DNA of 64,000 nt from Streptomyces galbus (GTDB lineage: Bacteria > Actinomycetota > Actinomycetes > Streptomycetales > Streptomycetaceae), in assembly GCF_005280195.1 (NCBI RefSeq), contig NZ_SZPR01000013.1, positions 62,001 to 126,000 of the forward strand, read 5' to 3'. The notes beneath the pieces are model-generated. The model was not told the origin of the DNA, ran no database searches, and saw nothing but the letters and a program-made list of their open reading frames with translations. This document shows, in pieces, positions 57,229-64,000 of this stretch (its first letter is position 1; each line of letters starts with the position of its first letter). The translations under genes and the position numbers were made by a program.

Positions 57229-57240
57229 CAGGAGCGATCC

Positions 57241-58611
57241 ATGCGAACCCAGAGCCGACGGAGGCCGCGCGCAATGCTCGCCGCGGCCGCCGCAGGGACG
57301 CTGCTCGCCCCGCTGCTCTCCGGCTGCTGGGTCGGAGCGGGCGGGGCCGGATCCGGCGGTGACGCCATCAACGTCCTGATGGTCAACAACCCCCAGATGA
57401 CCGAGCTGCAGAAGCTGACCGCCGCGCACTTCACCAAGTCCACCGGCATCAAGGTCAACTTCACCGTCCTGCCCGAGAACGACGTCCGCGACAAGATCAG
57501 CCAGGACTTCGCCAACCAGGCCGGCCAGTACGACGTCGCGACCCTGTCCAACTACGAGATCCCGATCTACGCCCGCAACGGCTGGCTGCACGCGATGGAC
57601 TCCTACGTCGCCGGGGACCCGGCGTACGACGAGCAGGACGTCCTGAAGCCGATGCGCGAGTCGCTGACCGCCGACGACGGCAAGCTCTACGGCCAGCCGT
57701 TCTACGGCGAGTCGTCCTTCCTGATGTACCGCAAGGACGTCTTCGCGCAGCAGGGGCTGACCATGCCCGCGCACCCCACCTGGCAGCAGATCGCGGACCT
57801 GGCCGCGCGGGTGGACGGGGCCCGGCCCGGCATGAAGGGCATCTGCCTGCGCGGACTGCCCGGCTGGGGCGAGGTGATGGCCCCGCTCACCACCGTCGTC
57901 AACACCTTCGGCGGCACCTGGTTCGACAAGGGCTGGAAGGCCCGGCTCGACTCCCCCGAGTGGAAGCGGGCCACGAGCTTCTACGTCGACCTGGTGCGCG
58001 AGCACGGCGAGTCGGGCGCGGCGCAGTCCGGGTTCGCCGAGTGCCTGAACAACATGACCCAGGGCAAGGTCGCCATGTGGTACGACGCCACGTCGGCGGC
58101 CGGTTCGCTGGAGGCGGCCGGCTCCCCGGTGAAGGGCAAGGTCGGCTACGCGCCCGCGCCCGTCGAGCGCACCGGATCCTCCGGCTGGCTGTACACCTGG
58201 GCCTGGGGCATCCAGAAGGCGTCCCGCAACGCCGACAAGGCGTGGAAGTTCGTCTCCTGGGCGTCCGGCAAGGACTACGAGCAACTCGTCGGCGACACGA
58301 TCGGCTGGTCGAACGTCCCGGCCGGCAAGCGCGCCTCGACGTACGCGAACCCCGCCTACGTCAAGGAGGCCGCCGCCTTCCAGCAGATGACCAAGGCGGC
58401 CATCGAGGGCGCCCGGCCGAAGGACCCCGGGGTGCAGCCGCGCCCGGCGCCCGGCATCCAGTTCGTCGGCATCCCCGAGTTCACCGACCTCGGCACCAAG
58501 GTCTCGCAGGAGATCAGCGCCGCCATCGCCGGCCGCCAGTCGGTCGAGTCCGCCCTGAGGAAGTCCCAGAAGCTCGCCGAGCGCATCTCCGAGGAGTACG
58601 AGGGACGATGA
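57241..58611 (+). CDS. Sugar/polyol ABC transporter substrate-binding lipoprotein
   Basis: This 456-residue SBP family 1 lipoprotein has a lipobox LLSGC (cysteine near residue 29), INVLMVNNPQMTELQKLTAAHF, NDVRDKISQDFANQAGQYDVATL and FYGESSFLMYRKDVFA. The closest pattern I recall is the sorbitol/mannitol binding protein SmoE. AGGAGCG precedes the ATG at 57241; a frame from 57184 runs through the operator-like repeats and is less likely. It begins a four-gene unit with two permeases and a dehydrogenase. Confidence 0.92.
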   Translation: MRTQSRRRPRAMLAAAAAGTLLAPLLSGCWVGAGGAGSGGDAINVLMVNNPQMTELQKLTAAHFTKSTGIKVNFTVLPENDVRDKISQDFANQAGQYDVATLSNYEIPIYARNGWLHAMDSYVAGDPAYDEQDVLKPMRESLTADDGKLYGQPFYGESSFLMYRKDVFAQQGLTMPAHPTWQQIADLAARVDGARPGMKGICLRGLPGWGEVMAPLTTVVNTFGGTWFDKGWKARLDSPEWKRATSFYVDLVREHGESGAAQSGFAECLNNMTQGKVAMWYDATSAAGSLEAAGSPVKGKVGYAPAPVERTGSSGWLYTWAWGIQKASRNADKAWKFVSWASGKDYEQLVGDTIGWSNVPAGKRASTYANPAYVKEAAAFQQMTKAAIEGARPKDPGVQPRPAPGIQFVGIPEFTDLGTKVSQEISAAIAGRQSVESALRKSQKLAERISEEYEGR

Positions 58612-59546
58612 CCGCCACGACCACGACCCCCCTCAGCACCGCGCCCGTCCCGGCGGTGCGCCGGCCGTCCGCCCGGCTGCGCGCCTGGAGCACCCGCGCC
58701 CCGCTGCTGCCCGCCCTGATCTTCATGATCGCCGTGACCCAGCTGCCGTTCGTGGCCACGCTGGTGATCTCCTTCTTCGACTGGAACGCCCTCTACCCCG
58801 ACGCCCGCCGCTTCACCGGGTTCGACAACTACCACCAGGTCCTCACCGACGCCGACCTGCGCCGCTCGGTGGGCACGACCGTGCTGCTGACCGCGGCCGT
58901 GGTGATCGCCAGCCTGGTCCTCGGGCTGGCCCTGGCCCTGCTGCTGGACCGCAGGTTCCGCGGCCGGGGCGTGGTGCGCACGCTGCTCATCGCGCCGTTC
59001 CTGGTGGTCCCGGTCGCCGCCGCGCTGCTGTGGAAGCACGTGCTCTACAACCCCGAGTACGGCCTGTTCAACGGCCTGTTGCACTACGTCGGCGGGCCCC
59101 AGCCGGACTGGATCTCCCACACCCCGCTGCTCGCGGTCGAGGCGTCGCTGGTGTGGCAGTGGACGCCGTTCATGATGCTCATCCTGCTCGCCGGACTGCA
59201 GAGCCGCGACCCCGAGCAGATCGAGGCCGCCCGGGTGGACGGCGCGAGCGACTGGCAGATCTTCCGCCACCTGACGCTGCCCCACCTGCGCCGCTACCTC
59301 GAACTCGGCGCGCTGCTCGGCTCGATCTACATCGTGCAGAACTTCGACGCGGTCTTCACGATCACGTCGGGCGGCCTGGGCACCGCCAACCTGCCCTACA
59401 CCGTCTACCAGAGCTTCTACCAGGCCCACGAGAACGGCCTCGCCTCGGCGGCCGGCGTCCTGGTGGTCATCGGCTCGCTCGTCATCGCGACCCTCGCCCT
59501 GCGCGTGGTGTCGTCCCTGTTCCGCGAGGAGGTGTCGCGCGCATGA
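58608..59546 (+). CDS. Sugar/polyol ABC transporter permease (MalF-like)
   Basis: This 312-residue CUT1 permease has six predicted helices from APLLPALIFMIAVTQLPFVA. The EAA loop is in EQIEAARVDGASDWQIFRHL. Its ATG overlaps the binding-protein stop by four bases and its stop overlaps the MalG-like gene. The pattern NYHQVLTDADLRRSVGTTVL is usual for sorbitol/mannitol permeases. There is no ATPase gene in the unit. Confidence 0.92.
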   Translation: MTATTTTPLSTAPVPAVRRPSARLRAWSTRAPLLPALIFMIAVTQLPFVATLVISFFDWNALYPDARRFTGFDNYHQVLTDADLRRSVGTTVLLTAAVVIASLVLGLALALLLDRRFRGRGVVRTLLIAPFLVVPVAAALLWKHVLYNPEYGLFNGLLHYVGGPQPDWISHTPLLAVEASLVWQWTPFMMLILLAGLQSRDPEQIEAARVDGASDWQIFRHLTLPHLRRYLELGALLGSIYIVQNFDAVFTITSGGLGTANLPYTVYQSFYQAHENGLASAAGVLVVIGSLVIATLALRVVSSLFREEVSRA

Positions 59547-60373
59547 CCGCGACGACCGTACGCCGGGGCGGTCTCGGCCTGCTGGCCTGGCTCGCCGGGA
59601 TCGTGTTCTTCCTGCCGATCGCCTGGATGGCGCTGACGTCGTTCCACTCGGAGGCCGACGCGGCGACCAACCCGCCCTCCTTCACGGCCGCGTTCACCCT
59701 GGACGGCTACCGCGAGTTCTTCGGCACCGGCGGCGGCGCCAGCCCCTGGCCGGCCCTGCTCAACTCCGCGGTGGCGTCGGTGGCGTCCACGCTGCTGGTG
59801 CTGCTGCTGGCCCTGCCGGCGGCGTACGCGCTGTCGATCCGGCGGGTGCGCAAGTGGACCGACGTGCTGTTCTTCTTCCTGTCCACGAAAATGCTGCCGG
59901 CCGTGGCGGGCCTGCTGCCGGTGTACCTGTTCGCGAAGAACGCCGGGATGCTCGACAACATCTGGCTGCTGGTCGTCCTGTACACCTCCATGAACCTGCC
60001 GATCGCGGTGTGGATGATGCAGTCGTTCCTCGCCGAGGTGCCCGTCGCGGTGATCGAGGCGGCCCAGATCGACGGCGCCCGCCTGCCGACCGTGCTGGCC
60101 CGCGTGGTCGCGCCCATCGCGCTGCCGGGCATCGCCGCCACCTCGCTGATCTGCTTCATCTTCAGCTGGAACGAACTGCTGTTCGCCCGGGTCCTGACGG
60201 GCGTGGTCGCCGAGACCGCCCCCGTCTTCCTGACCGGCTTCATCACCAGCCAGGGCCTGTTCCTGGCGAAGGTGTGCGCCGCGTCGCTCGTCGTCTCCCT
60301 GCCGGTGCTCGCCGCGGGGTTCGCCGCCCAGGACAAGCTGGTCCAGGGCCTGTCGTTGGGAGCCGTGAAATGA
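59543..60373 (+). CDS. Sugar/polyol ABC transporter permease (MalG-like)
   Basis: This 276-residue CUT1 permease has six predicted helices (from GLLAWLAGIVFFLPIAWMAL) and the EAA loop VAVIEAAQIDGARLPTVLARV. It overlaps the MalF-like gene and the dehydrogenase gene by four bases each. Its C terminus ends KLVQGLSLGAVK as expected for the family. Confidence 0.92.
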   Translation: MTATTVRRGGLGLLAWLAGIVFFLPIAWMALTSFHSEADAATNPPSFTAAFTLDGYREFFGTGGGASPWPALLNSAVASVASTLLVLLLALPAAYALSIRRVRKWTDVLFFFLSTKMLPAVAGLLPVYLFAKNAGMLDNIWLLVVLYTSMNLPIAVWMMQSFLAEVPVAVIEAAQIDGARLPTVLARVVAPIALPGIAATSLICFIFSWNELLFARVLTGVVAETAPVFLTGFITSQGLFLAKVCAASLVVSLPVLAAGFAAQDKLVQGLSLGAVK

Positions 60374-61359
60374 AGGCCGCCGTCATCGAGTCCGTGGGCC
60401 GTGCCGTGGTCACCGAGGTGCCGGACCCGACGCCCGGGCCGCGCGACGTCGTCGTGGAGGTCGCCGCGTGCGGCCTGTGCGGCACCGACCTGCACATCCT
60501 GCAGGGCGAGTTCGCGCCGAAGCTGCCGATCGTGCCGGGCCACGAGTTCGCGGGCGAGGTGGTCGGCGTCGGCACCCAGGTCACCGAGGTCGCGGTAGGC
60601 GACCGGGTGGCCGTGGACCCCTCCCTGTACTGCCACGAGTGCCGCTACTGCCGCACCGGTCACAACAACCTGTGCGAGCGGTGGGCCGCGATCGGTGTGA
60701 CCACGGCGGGCGGCGCGGCCCACTACGCGGTGGCCCCCGTCGCCAACTGCGTGAAGCTCCCCGAGCACGTGCGCAGCGAGGACGCGGCGCTGATCGAGCC
60801 GCTGTCGTGCGCGGTGCGCGGCTACGACGTGCTGCGGTCCCGCCTCGGCGCCCACGTGCTGATCTACGGCTCGGGCACGATGGGCCTGATGATGCTGGAG
60901 CTGGCCAAGCGCACCGGCGCGGCGAGCGTGGACGTGGTCGACGTCAACCCGGAGCGGCTGCGGACCGCGCGCCGCCTCGGTGTGACGGGGTCGGCGACCG
61001 GCGCGGACGAGCTGGAGCGGCCGCAGGGCTGGGACGTCGTGGTCGACGCCACCGGCAACGCGGCCGCCATCCAGGACGGCCTGGGACGGGTGGCGAAGGC
61101 GGGCACGTTCCTGCAGTTCGGCGTGGCCGACTACGCGACCCGGGTCACCATCGACCCGTACCGCATCTACAACCAGGAGATCACCATCACCGGCTCGATG
61201 GCCGTGCTGCACAGCTTCGAGCGCGCCGCGGAGCTGTTCGCGAACGGGGTGCTGGACCCCGACGTGTTCATCAGCGACCGGGTGCCGCTGGAGCGCTACC
61301 CCGAGGCCCTGGAACAGTTCGCGGCGGGCGTCGGCCGCAAGATCGTGGTGGTGCCGTAG
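60370..61359 (+). CDS. Zinc-dependent alcohol/polyol dehydrogenase (MDR family)
   Basis: This 329-residue medium-chain dehydrogenase oxidises an imported polyol, probably a sorbitol-like substrate. The catalytic zinc ligands are in ACGLCGTDLH and PGHEFAGEVVG. The structural zinc cysteines are in YCHECRYCRTGHNNLC. The NAD site is VLIYGSGTMGLMMLELAKR, followed by the acidic VDVVDVNPER that favours NAD. The ATG overlaps the permease stop, making it the last gene of the importer operon. Threonine or sorbitol dehydrogenase activity cannot be separated by eye. Confidence 0.9.
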   Translation: MKAAVIESVGRAVVTEVPDPTPGPRDVVVEVAACGLCGTDLHILQGEFAPKLPIVPGHEFAGEVVGVGTQVTEVAVGDRVAVDPSLYCHECRYCRTGHNNLCERWAAIGVTTAGGAAHYAVAPVANCVKLPEHVRSEDAALIEPLSCAVRGYDVLRSRLGAHVLIYGSGTMGLMMLELAKRTGAASVDVVDVNPERLRTARRLGVTGSATGADELERPQGWDVVVDATGNAAAIQDGLGRVAKAGTFLQFGVADYATRVTIDPYRIYNQEITITGSMAVLHSFERAAELFANGVLDPDVFISDRVPLERYPEALEQFAAGVGRKIVVVP

Positions 61360-61445
61360 GGGCCCGTTCGCGTGGTCCGGTGCGCGGCTCCGCCGAACGG
61401 CGGTCGGTAAGGGAACGGTAAAGCGGGTCCGATCGTTCTCGGGGC

Positions 61446-62672
61446 ATGACAGCTATGACCCCTGGCTCGAACATCCCCCTCACGGCCGCGCGCGTGACGG
61501 TCGACGTCGCCGCTCCGGTGCGGCTCGACGTGTCGGGCCTGCTGCTCACCGCCGACGGCAAGGTGCGCTCCGACGACGACTTCATCTTCTACAACCAGCC
61601 GGCCGGCCCGGGCGTGACCTACCGCTCGGGCGGCGGCGCCGGCCCCGACGCCGTCACGGTGGACACCGCGGCGGTGCCGCCGGCCATCGAGAGGATCGTC
61701 GTCACGGCGAGCCCGGACGCCCCGGGCCAGACCTTCCAGGGCGTGGAACCGACGGCCACCCTGCGCAACGCGGACGACAACAGCGTGCTGGCCACGTTCA
61801 CGCCGCCGCGGCTGGGCACCGAGACGGCCCTGGTCGTCGTGGAGATCTACCGCCGGCAGGGCGCCTGGAAGGCCCGCGCGGTCGGCCAGGGCTACGCCGA
61901 CGGACTGGCCGGCATCGCCACGGACTTCGGCGTGACGGTGGAGGAACCGGCCCAGCCGGCCCCCGCCCCGCAGGCCGCTCCCCCGGCGCCCGCCCCCCAG
62001 GCCGCCCCGCCCGCGCCCGTGGCCCAGCCGCAGGCCGCCCCGCCGGCGCCCCCGATGCCGCCCGCGCCGCCCGCACCCCCCGCTGCCGGCACCGGGAAGA
62101 TCAACCTCGACAAGGGCCGGGTCAGCCTCCAGAAGAACCAGACGGTGTCCCTGATGAAGGGCGGCCGCCCGCTGCTGTCGCAGGTGCGGATGGGCCTGGG
62201 CTGGGAGCCCGCCTACCGCGGCAAGGACATCGACCTCGACGCCTCGGTCATCGCCTACGGCCCGCAGCGCAACCACATCGACAGCTGCTACTTCGGCAAG
62301 CTGACCATCGTGAACGGCGCGATCCGCCACTCCGGGGACAACCTCACCGGTGAGGGCGGTGGCGACGACGAGGCCATCACCGTGGACCTCGGCCGCCTCC
62401 CGCAGGACGTCACCGGCCTGGTGTTCACGGTGAACTCCTTCTCCGGCCAGAAGTTCACCGAGGTCGCCAAGGCGTACTGCCGCCTCCTCGACGCCACCAC
62501 CGGCGAGGAGCTGGTCCGCTTCGACCTGACCAACGCCGAGCCCCAGACGGGCGTGCTGATGGCCAAGCTGATCCGTCAGTTCTCCGGCGAGTGGGAGATG
62601 ACGGCGCTCGGCGACTTCGTGAAGGCGCGCACGGTGCGGAACATGGTGAAGCCGGGCGCGCAGGCGCTGTAA
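61446..62672 (+). CDS. TerD-family protein with two TerD domains and Pro/Ala linker
   Basis: This 408-residue protein carries two TerD-like domains. The first (about 1-165) reads VRLDVSGLLLTADGKVRSDDDFIFYNQP. A linker of PAPQAAPPAP repeats (about 170-215) leads to a second domain (about 220-408) with VRMGLGWEPAYRGKDIDLDASVIAYG and acidic calcium-type sites in SGDNLTGEGGGDDEAITVDL. TerD proteins are linked to tellurite and stress resistance and to calcium signalling in Streptomyces. The start may be ATG 61446 or ATG 61455 (MTPGSNIPL). It stands alone, with no ter operon in the window. Confidence 0.9.
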   Translation: MTAMTPGSNIPLTAARVTVDVAAPVRLDVSGLLLTADGKVRSDDDFIFYNQPAGPGVTYRSGGGAGPDAVTVDTAAVPPAIERIVVTASPDAPGQTFQGVEPTATLRNADDNSVLATFTPPRLGTETALVVVEIYRRQGAWKARAVGQGYADGLAGIATDFGVTVEEPAQPAPAPQAAPPAPAPQAAPPAPVAQPQAAPPAPPMPPAPPAPPAAGTGKINLDKGRVSLQKNQTVSLMKGGRPLLSQVRMGLGWEPAYRGKDIDLDASVIAYGPQRNHIDSCYFGKLTIVNGAIRHSGDNLTGEGGGDDEAITVDLGRLPQDVTGLVFTVNSFSGQKFTEVAKAYCRLLDATTGEELVRFDLTNAEPQTGVLMAKLIRQFSGEWEMTALGDFVKARTVRNMVKPGAQAL

Positions 62673-62723
62673 CGGCCGGCCGCCCGGGGGGCGTCCCCGG
62701 CGGGCGCCCCGCGCGGCCGTCCC

Positions 62724-63299
62724 TCACCCGGCCGCCGGGCGCAGGCCCTCCGTCAGGAGGCACAGGTAGCGGCGGATGTGGCGGGGGCCGTCGTCGGCCA
62801 GCTCCGAGGCCGTGGCCACGCCGTGGGCGAGGCGCAGCAGCTCGATCGGCTCGACGTCGGGGCGCAGAGTGCCCTCCCGCCGGGCGGCGACGACCAGCCG
62901 GGTCGCGGCGCCCGTGACGGCGGTGCCGCAGGGGGTGCCGGCCGCCGTGCTGCCGTCGGTGACCGCCGAGCCCAGCAGGGACTTCAGGCCGCGCACCTCG
63001 ATGCCGCCGACGCACACCTCGTACAGCCACTCGGTCAGCGCCTCCCCCGGCGGCAGCCGGGCCGCGAGGTCGTCGGCGCGTGCGGCCAGCGCCTGGACGC
63101 GGTCGACGTACGCCGCCTCCAGCAGCGCCTGCCGGGTCGGGAAGTGGCGGTACAGCGTGCCCGAGCCGACGCCGGCCCGCTTGGCGATGTCGTCCAGCGA
63201 GGCCCGTTCCCCGTGCTCGGCGAAGGCCTCGGCGGCCGCCCGCAGCAGCCGTTCGTAATTGCGCCGGGCGTCCGCGCGCATGGCCTTGACCTGCGTCAT
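62724..63299 (-). CDS. TetR-family transcriptional regulator
   Basis: This 191-residue regulator has the TetR helix-turn-helix ASLDDIAKRAGVGSGTLYRHF after a typical RRNYERLLRAAAEAFAEHG lead-in, and an all-helical ligand domain with RADDLAARLPPGEALTEWLYE. The ATG at 63299 is chosen over a longer frame starting at 63410, which lacks family sequence. It converges with the TerD gene. Target and ligand are unknown. Confidence 0.88.
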   Translation of the reverse strand: MTQVKAMRADARRNYERLLRAAAEAFAEHGERASLDDIAKRAGVGSGTLYRHFPTRQALLEAAYVDRVQALAARADDLAARLPPGEALTEWLYEVCVGGIEVRGLKSLLGSAVTDGSTAAGTPCGTAVTGAATRLVVAARREGTLRPDVEPIELLRLAHGVATASELADDGPRHIRRYLCLLTEGLRPAAG

Positions 63300-63427
63300 C
63301 CACGTCTCCTCGCGAGCAGCGGTCTCCTGCCCGCATGGTCCACCACTTCGCCCCGGGGGCGCCAGGGAGCGCGGGGGACGGCGACGCGCCCCCTCGACCG
63401 CCCCTGACACCCGCGCCCGGCCGCGGC

Positions 63428-64000
63428 CTAGAACAGCGCGCTGTACGCGTTCAGGGCCGGCTGGCCGCCGAGGTGGGCGTACAGCACCGTGGAGTCGCGC
63501 GGTATCTCGCCCCGTGCGACCAGGTCGACCAGGCCCGCCATCGACTTCCCCTCGTAGACGGGGTCGGTGACCATCCCCTCGGTGCGGGCCGCCAGCCGCA
63601 TCGCCTCCAGGGTCCGCTCGTCGGGGATGCCGTAGATGCCGGCGTGGTAGCGCTCGTCCAGTTCCACGTCGGCCTCGGTCAGGTCGCGCCGTACGCCGAT
63701 GAGGTCGCCGGTGCCGGCGGCGATACGCGCGATCTGGGCGCGGGTCGCGGTCGGATCGGCCGAGGCGTCGATGCCGAGGACCCGGCGGGACCGGCCGCCG
63801 GCCTCCTCCAGCGCGGCGAACCCGGCGACCATGCCCGCCTGCGTGGAGCCGGTCACGGAGCAGACCACCACCGTGTCGAAGAAGACGCCCAGCTCCCGCT
63901 CCTGCTCGGCGACCTCGTGGGCCCAGCGGGCGAACCCGAGCCCGCCGAGCGGATGGTCGGACGCGCCCGCCGGGACGGCGTACGGCGTGCCGCCCGACTC
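63428..64000 (-). CDS. acdS: 1-aminocyclopropane-1-carboxylate deaminase, C-terminal part
   Basis: The gene continues beyond the right edge, and 190 C-terminal residues are visible. They contain PYAVPAGASDHPLGGLGFA, TVVVCSVTGSTQAGMVAGF, LGIDASADPTATRAQIARIA, TEGMVTDPVYEGKSMAGL and YAHLGGQPALNAYSALF, all matching ACC deaminase. This PLP enzyme breaks the ethylene precursor into ammonia and 2-oxobutyrate, a trait of plant-associated bacteria. The PLP lysine is in the missing N-terminal half. A D-cysteine desulfhydrase relative is possible, but these motifs favour the deaminase. Confidence 0.88.
   Translation of the reverse strand, partial: ESGGTPYAVPAGASDHPLGGLGFARWAHEVAEQERELGVFFDTVVVCSVTGSTQAGMVAGFAALEEAGGRSRRVLGIDASADPTATRAQIARIAAGTGDLIGVRRDLTEADVELDERYHAGIYGIPDERTLEAMRLAARTEGMVTDPVYEGKSMAGLVDLVARGEIPRDSTVLYAHLGGQPALNAYSALF

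Noticed and set aside
1..64000. tRNA/rRNA genes, insertion sequences, prophage or secondary-metabolite megasynthases
   Set aside because: I looked for these and saw no cloverleaf sequences, transposase or integrase motifs, phage proteins or PKS/NRPS domains. Short or divergent ones could be missed by eye.

Overview
The window is high-GC, densely packed chromosomal DNA with GTG starts, 4-bp ATGA/GTGA gene overlaps, twin-arginine and lipoprotein signals, and sugar importers without dedicated ATPases. This is typical of Streptomyces. The order cobalamin genes - LAETG-anchored protein - ectABCD - class B PBP - pectate lyase matches, from memory, a conserved core region of the S. coelicolor type. 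I see no rRNA, tRNA, CRISPR array, insertion sequence, prophage or antibiotic megasynthase.

Layout. (1) 1-4.5 kb: end of a cobalamin operon (cobL 3' end, a cbiG-cobJ fusion, cobH, a cobalt-chelatase-like CbiX with a His-rich tail, a CobC-like aminotransferase), then a sortase-anchored surface protein. (2) 5.6-12.1 kb: amidohydrolase, PIG-L deacetylase, polar amino-acid ABC importer, class V aminotransferase, DinB protein. (3) 12.4-15.2 kb: ectA, ectB and ectC followed by a broken ectD that has lost its iron-binding core. (4) 15.2-23.8 kb: assorted metabolic genes and, divergently, an alpha-ketoglutarate-semialdehyde dehydrogenase with an IclR regulator. (5) 23.8-36.1 kb: a mannan-use locus with a CUT1 importer, GH2 beta-mannosidase, LacI regulator, secreted GH5-FN3-CBM2 mannanase and ROK sugar kinase. 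Four ACCGGT-centred operator-like sites tie it together, and a secreted PA14/FN3-like protein of atypical codon use is inserted in it. (6) 36.3-38.7 kb: class B PBP and a secreted acid phosphatase. (7) 38.8-51.8 kb: a plant cell-wall locus with pectinesterase, pectate lyase, a CUT1 importer, a GH43 enzyme, a PmoA-like protein, a Gfo/Idh oxidoreductase, an arabinonate-type dehydratase, a DHDPS-family aldolase/dehydratase and a GntR regulator. (8) 52-56 kb: a kdgD operon containing an unrecognised protein, diverging from a uronate dehydrogenase. (9) 56.3-61.4 kb: a DeoR-regulated polyol importer with a zinc dehydrogenase. (10) 61.4-64 kb: double TerD protein, TetR regulator and the start-less 3' part of an ACC deaminase gene.

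How the genes work together (inference). Mannan is cut outside the cell, oligosaccharides are imported, and beta-mannosidase and the ROK kinase finish the job. Pectin is de-esterified and cleaved, and galacturonate can be oxidised by uronate dehydrogenase. KdgD forms alpha-ketoglutarate semialdehyde, and the arabinonate dehydratase/DHDPS pair would reach the same compound. The dehydrogenase at 20.8-22.4 kb would convert it to 2-oxoglutarate. A 16-bp operator-like motif occurs both at the IclR/dehydrogenase promoter and at the kdgD promoter about 32 kb away, suggesting shared control.

The most unusual items are the ectD remnant, the split alpha-ketoglutarate-semialdehyde pathway with its unrecognised KdgD partner, the GH43/PmoA-like/Gfo-Idh module, and the exact 10-bp-period repeat in the uronate dehydrogenase leader.
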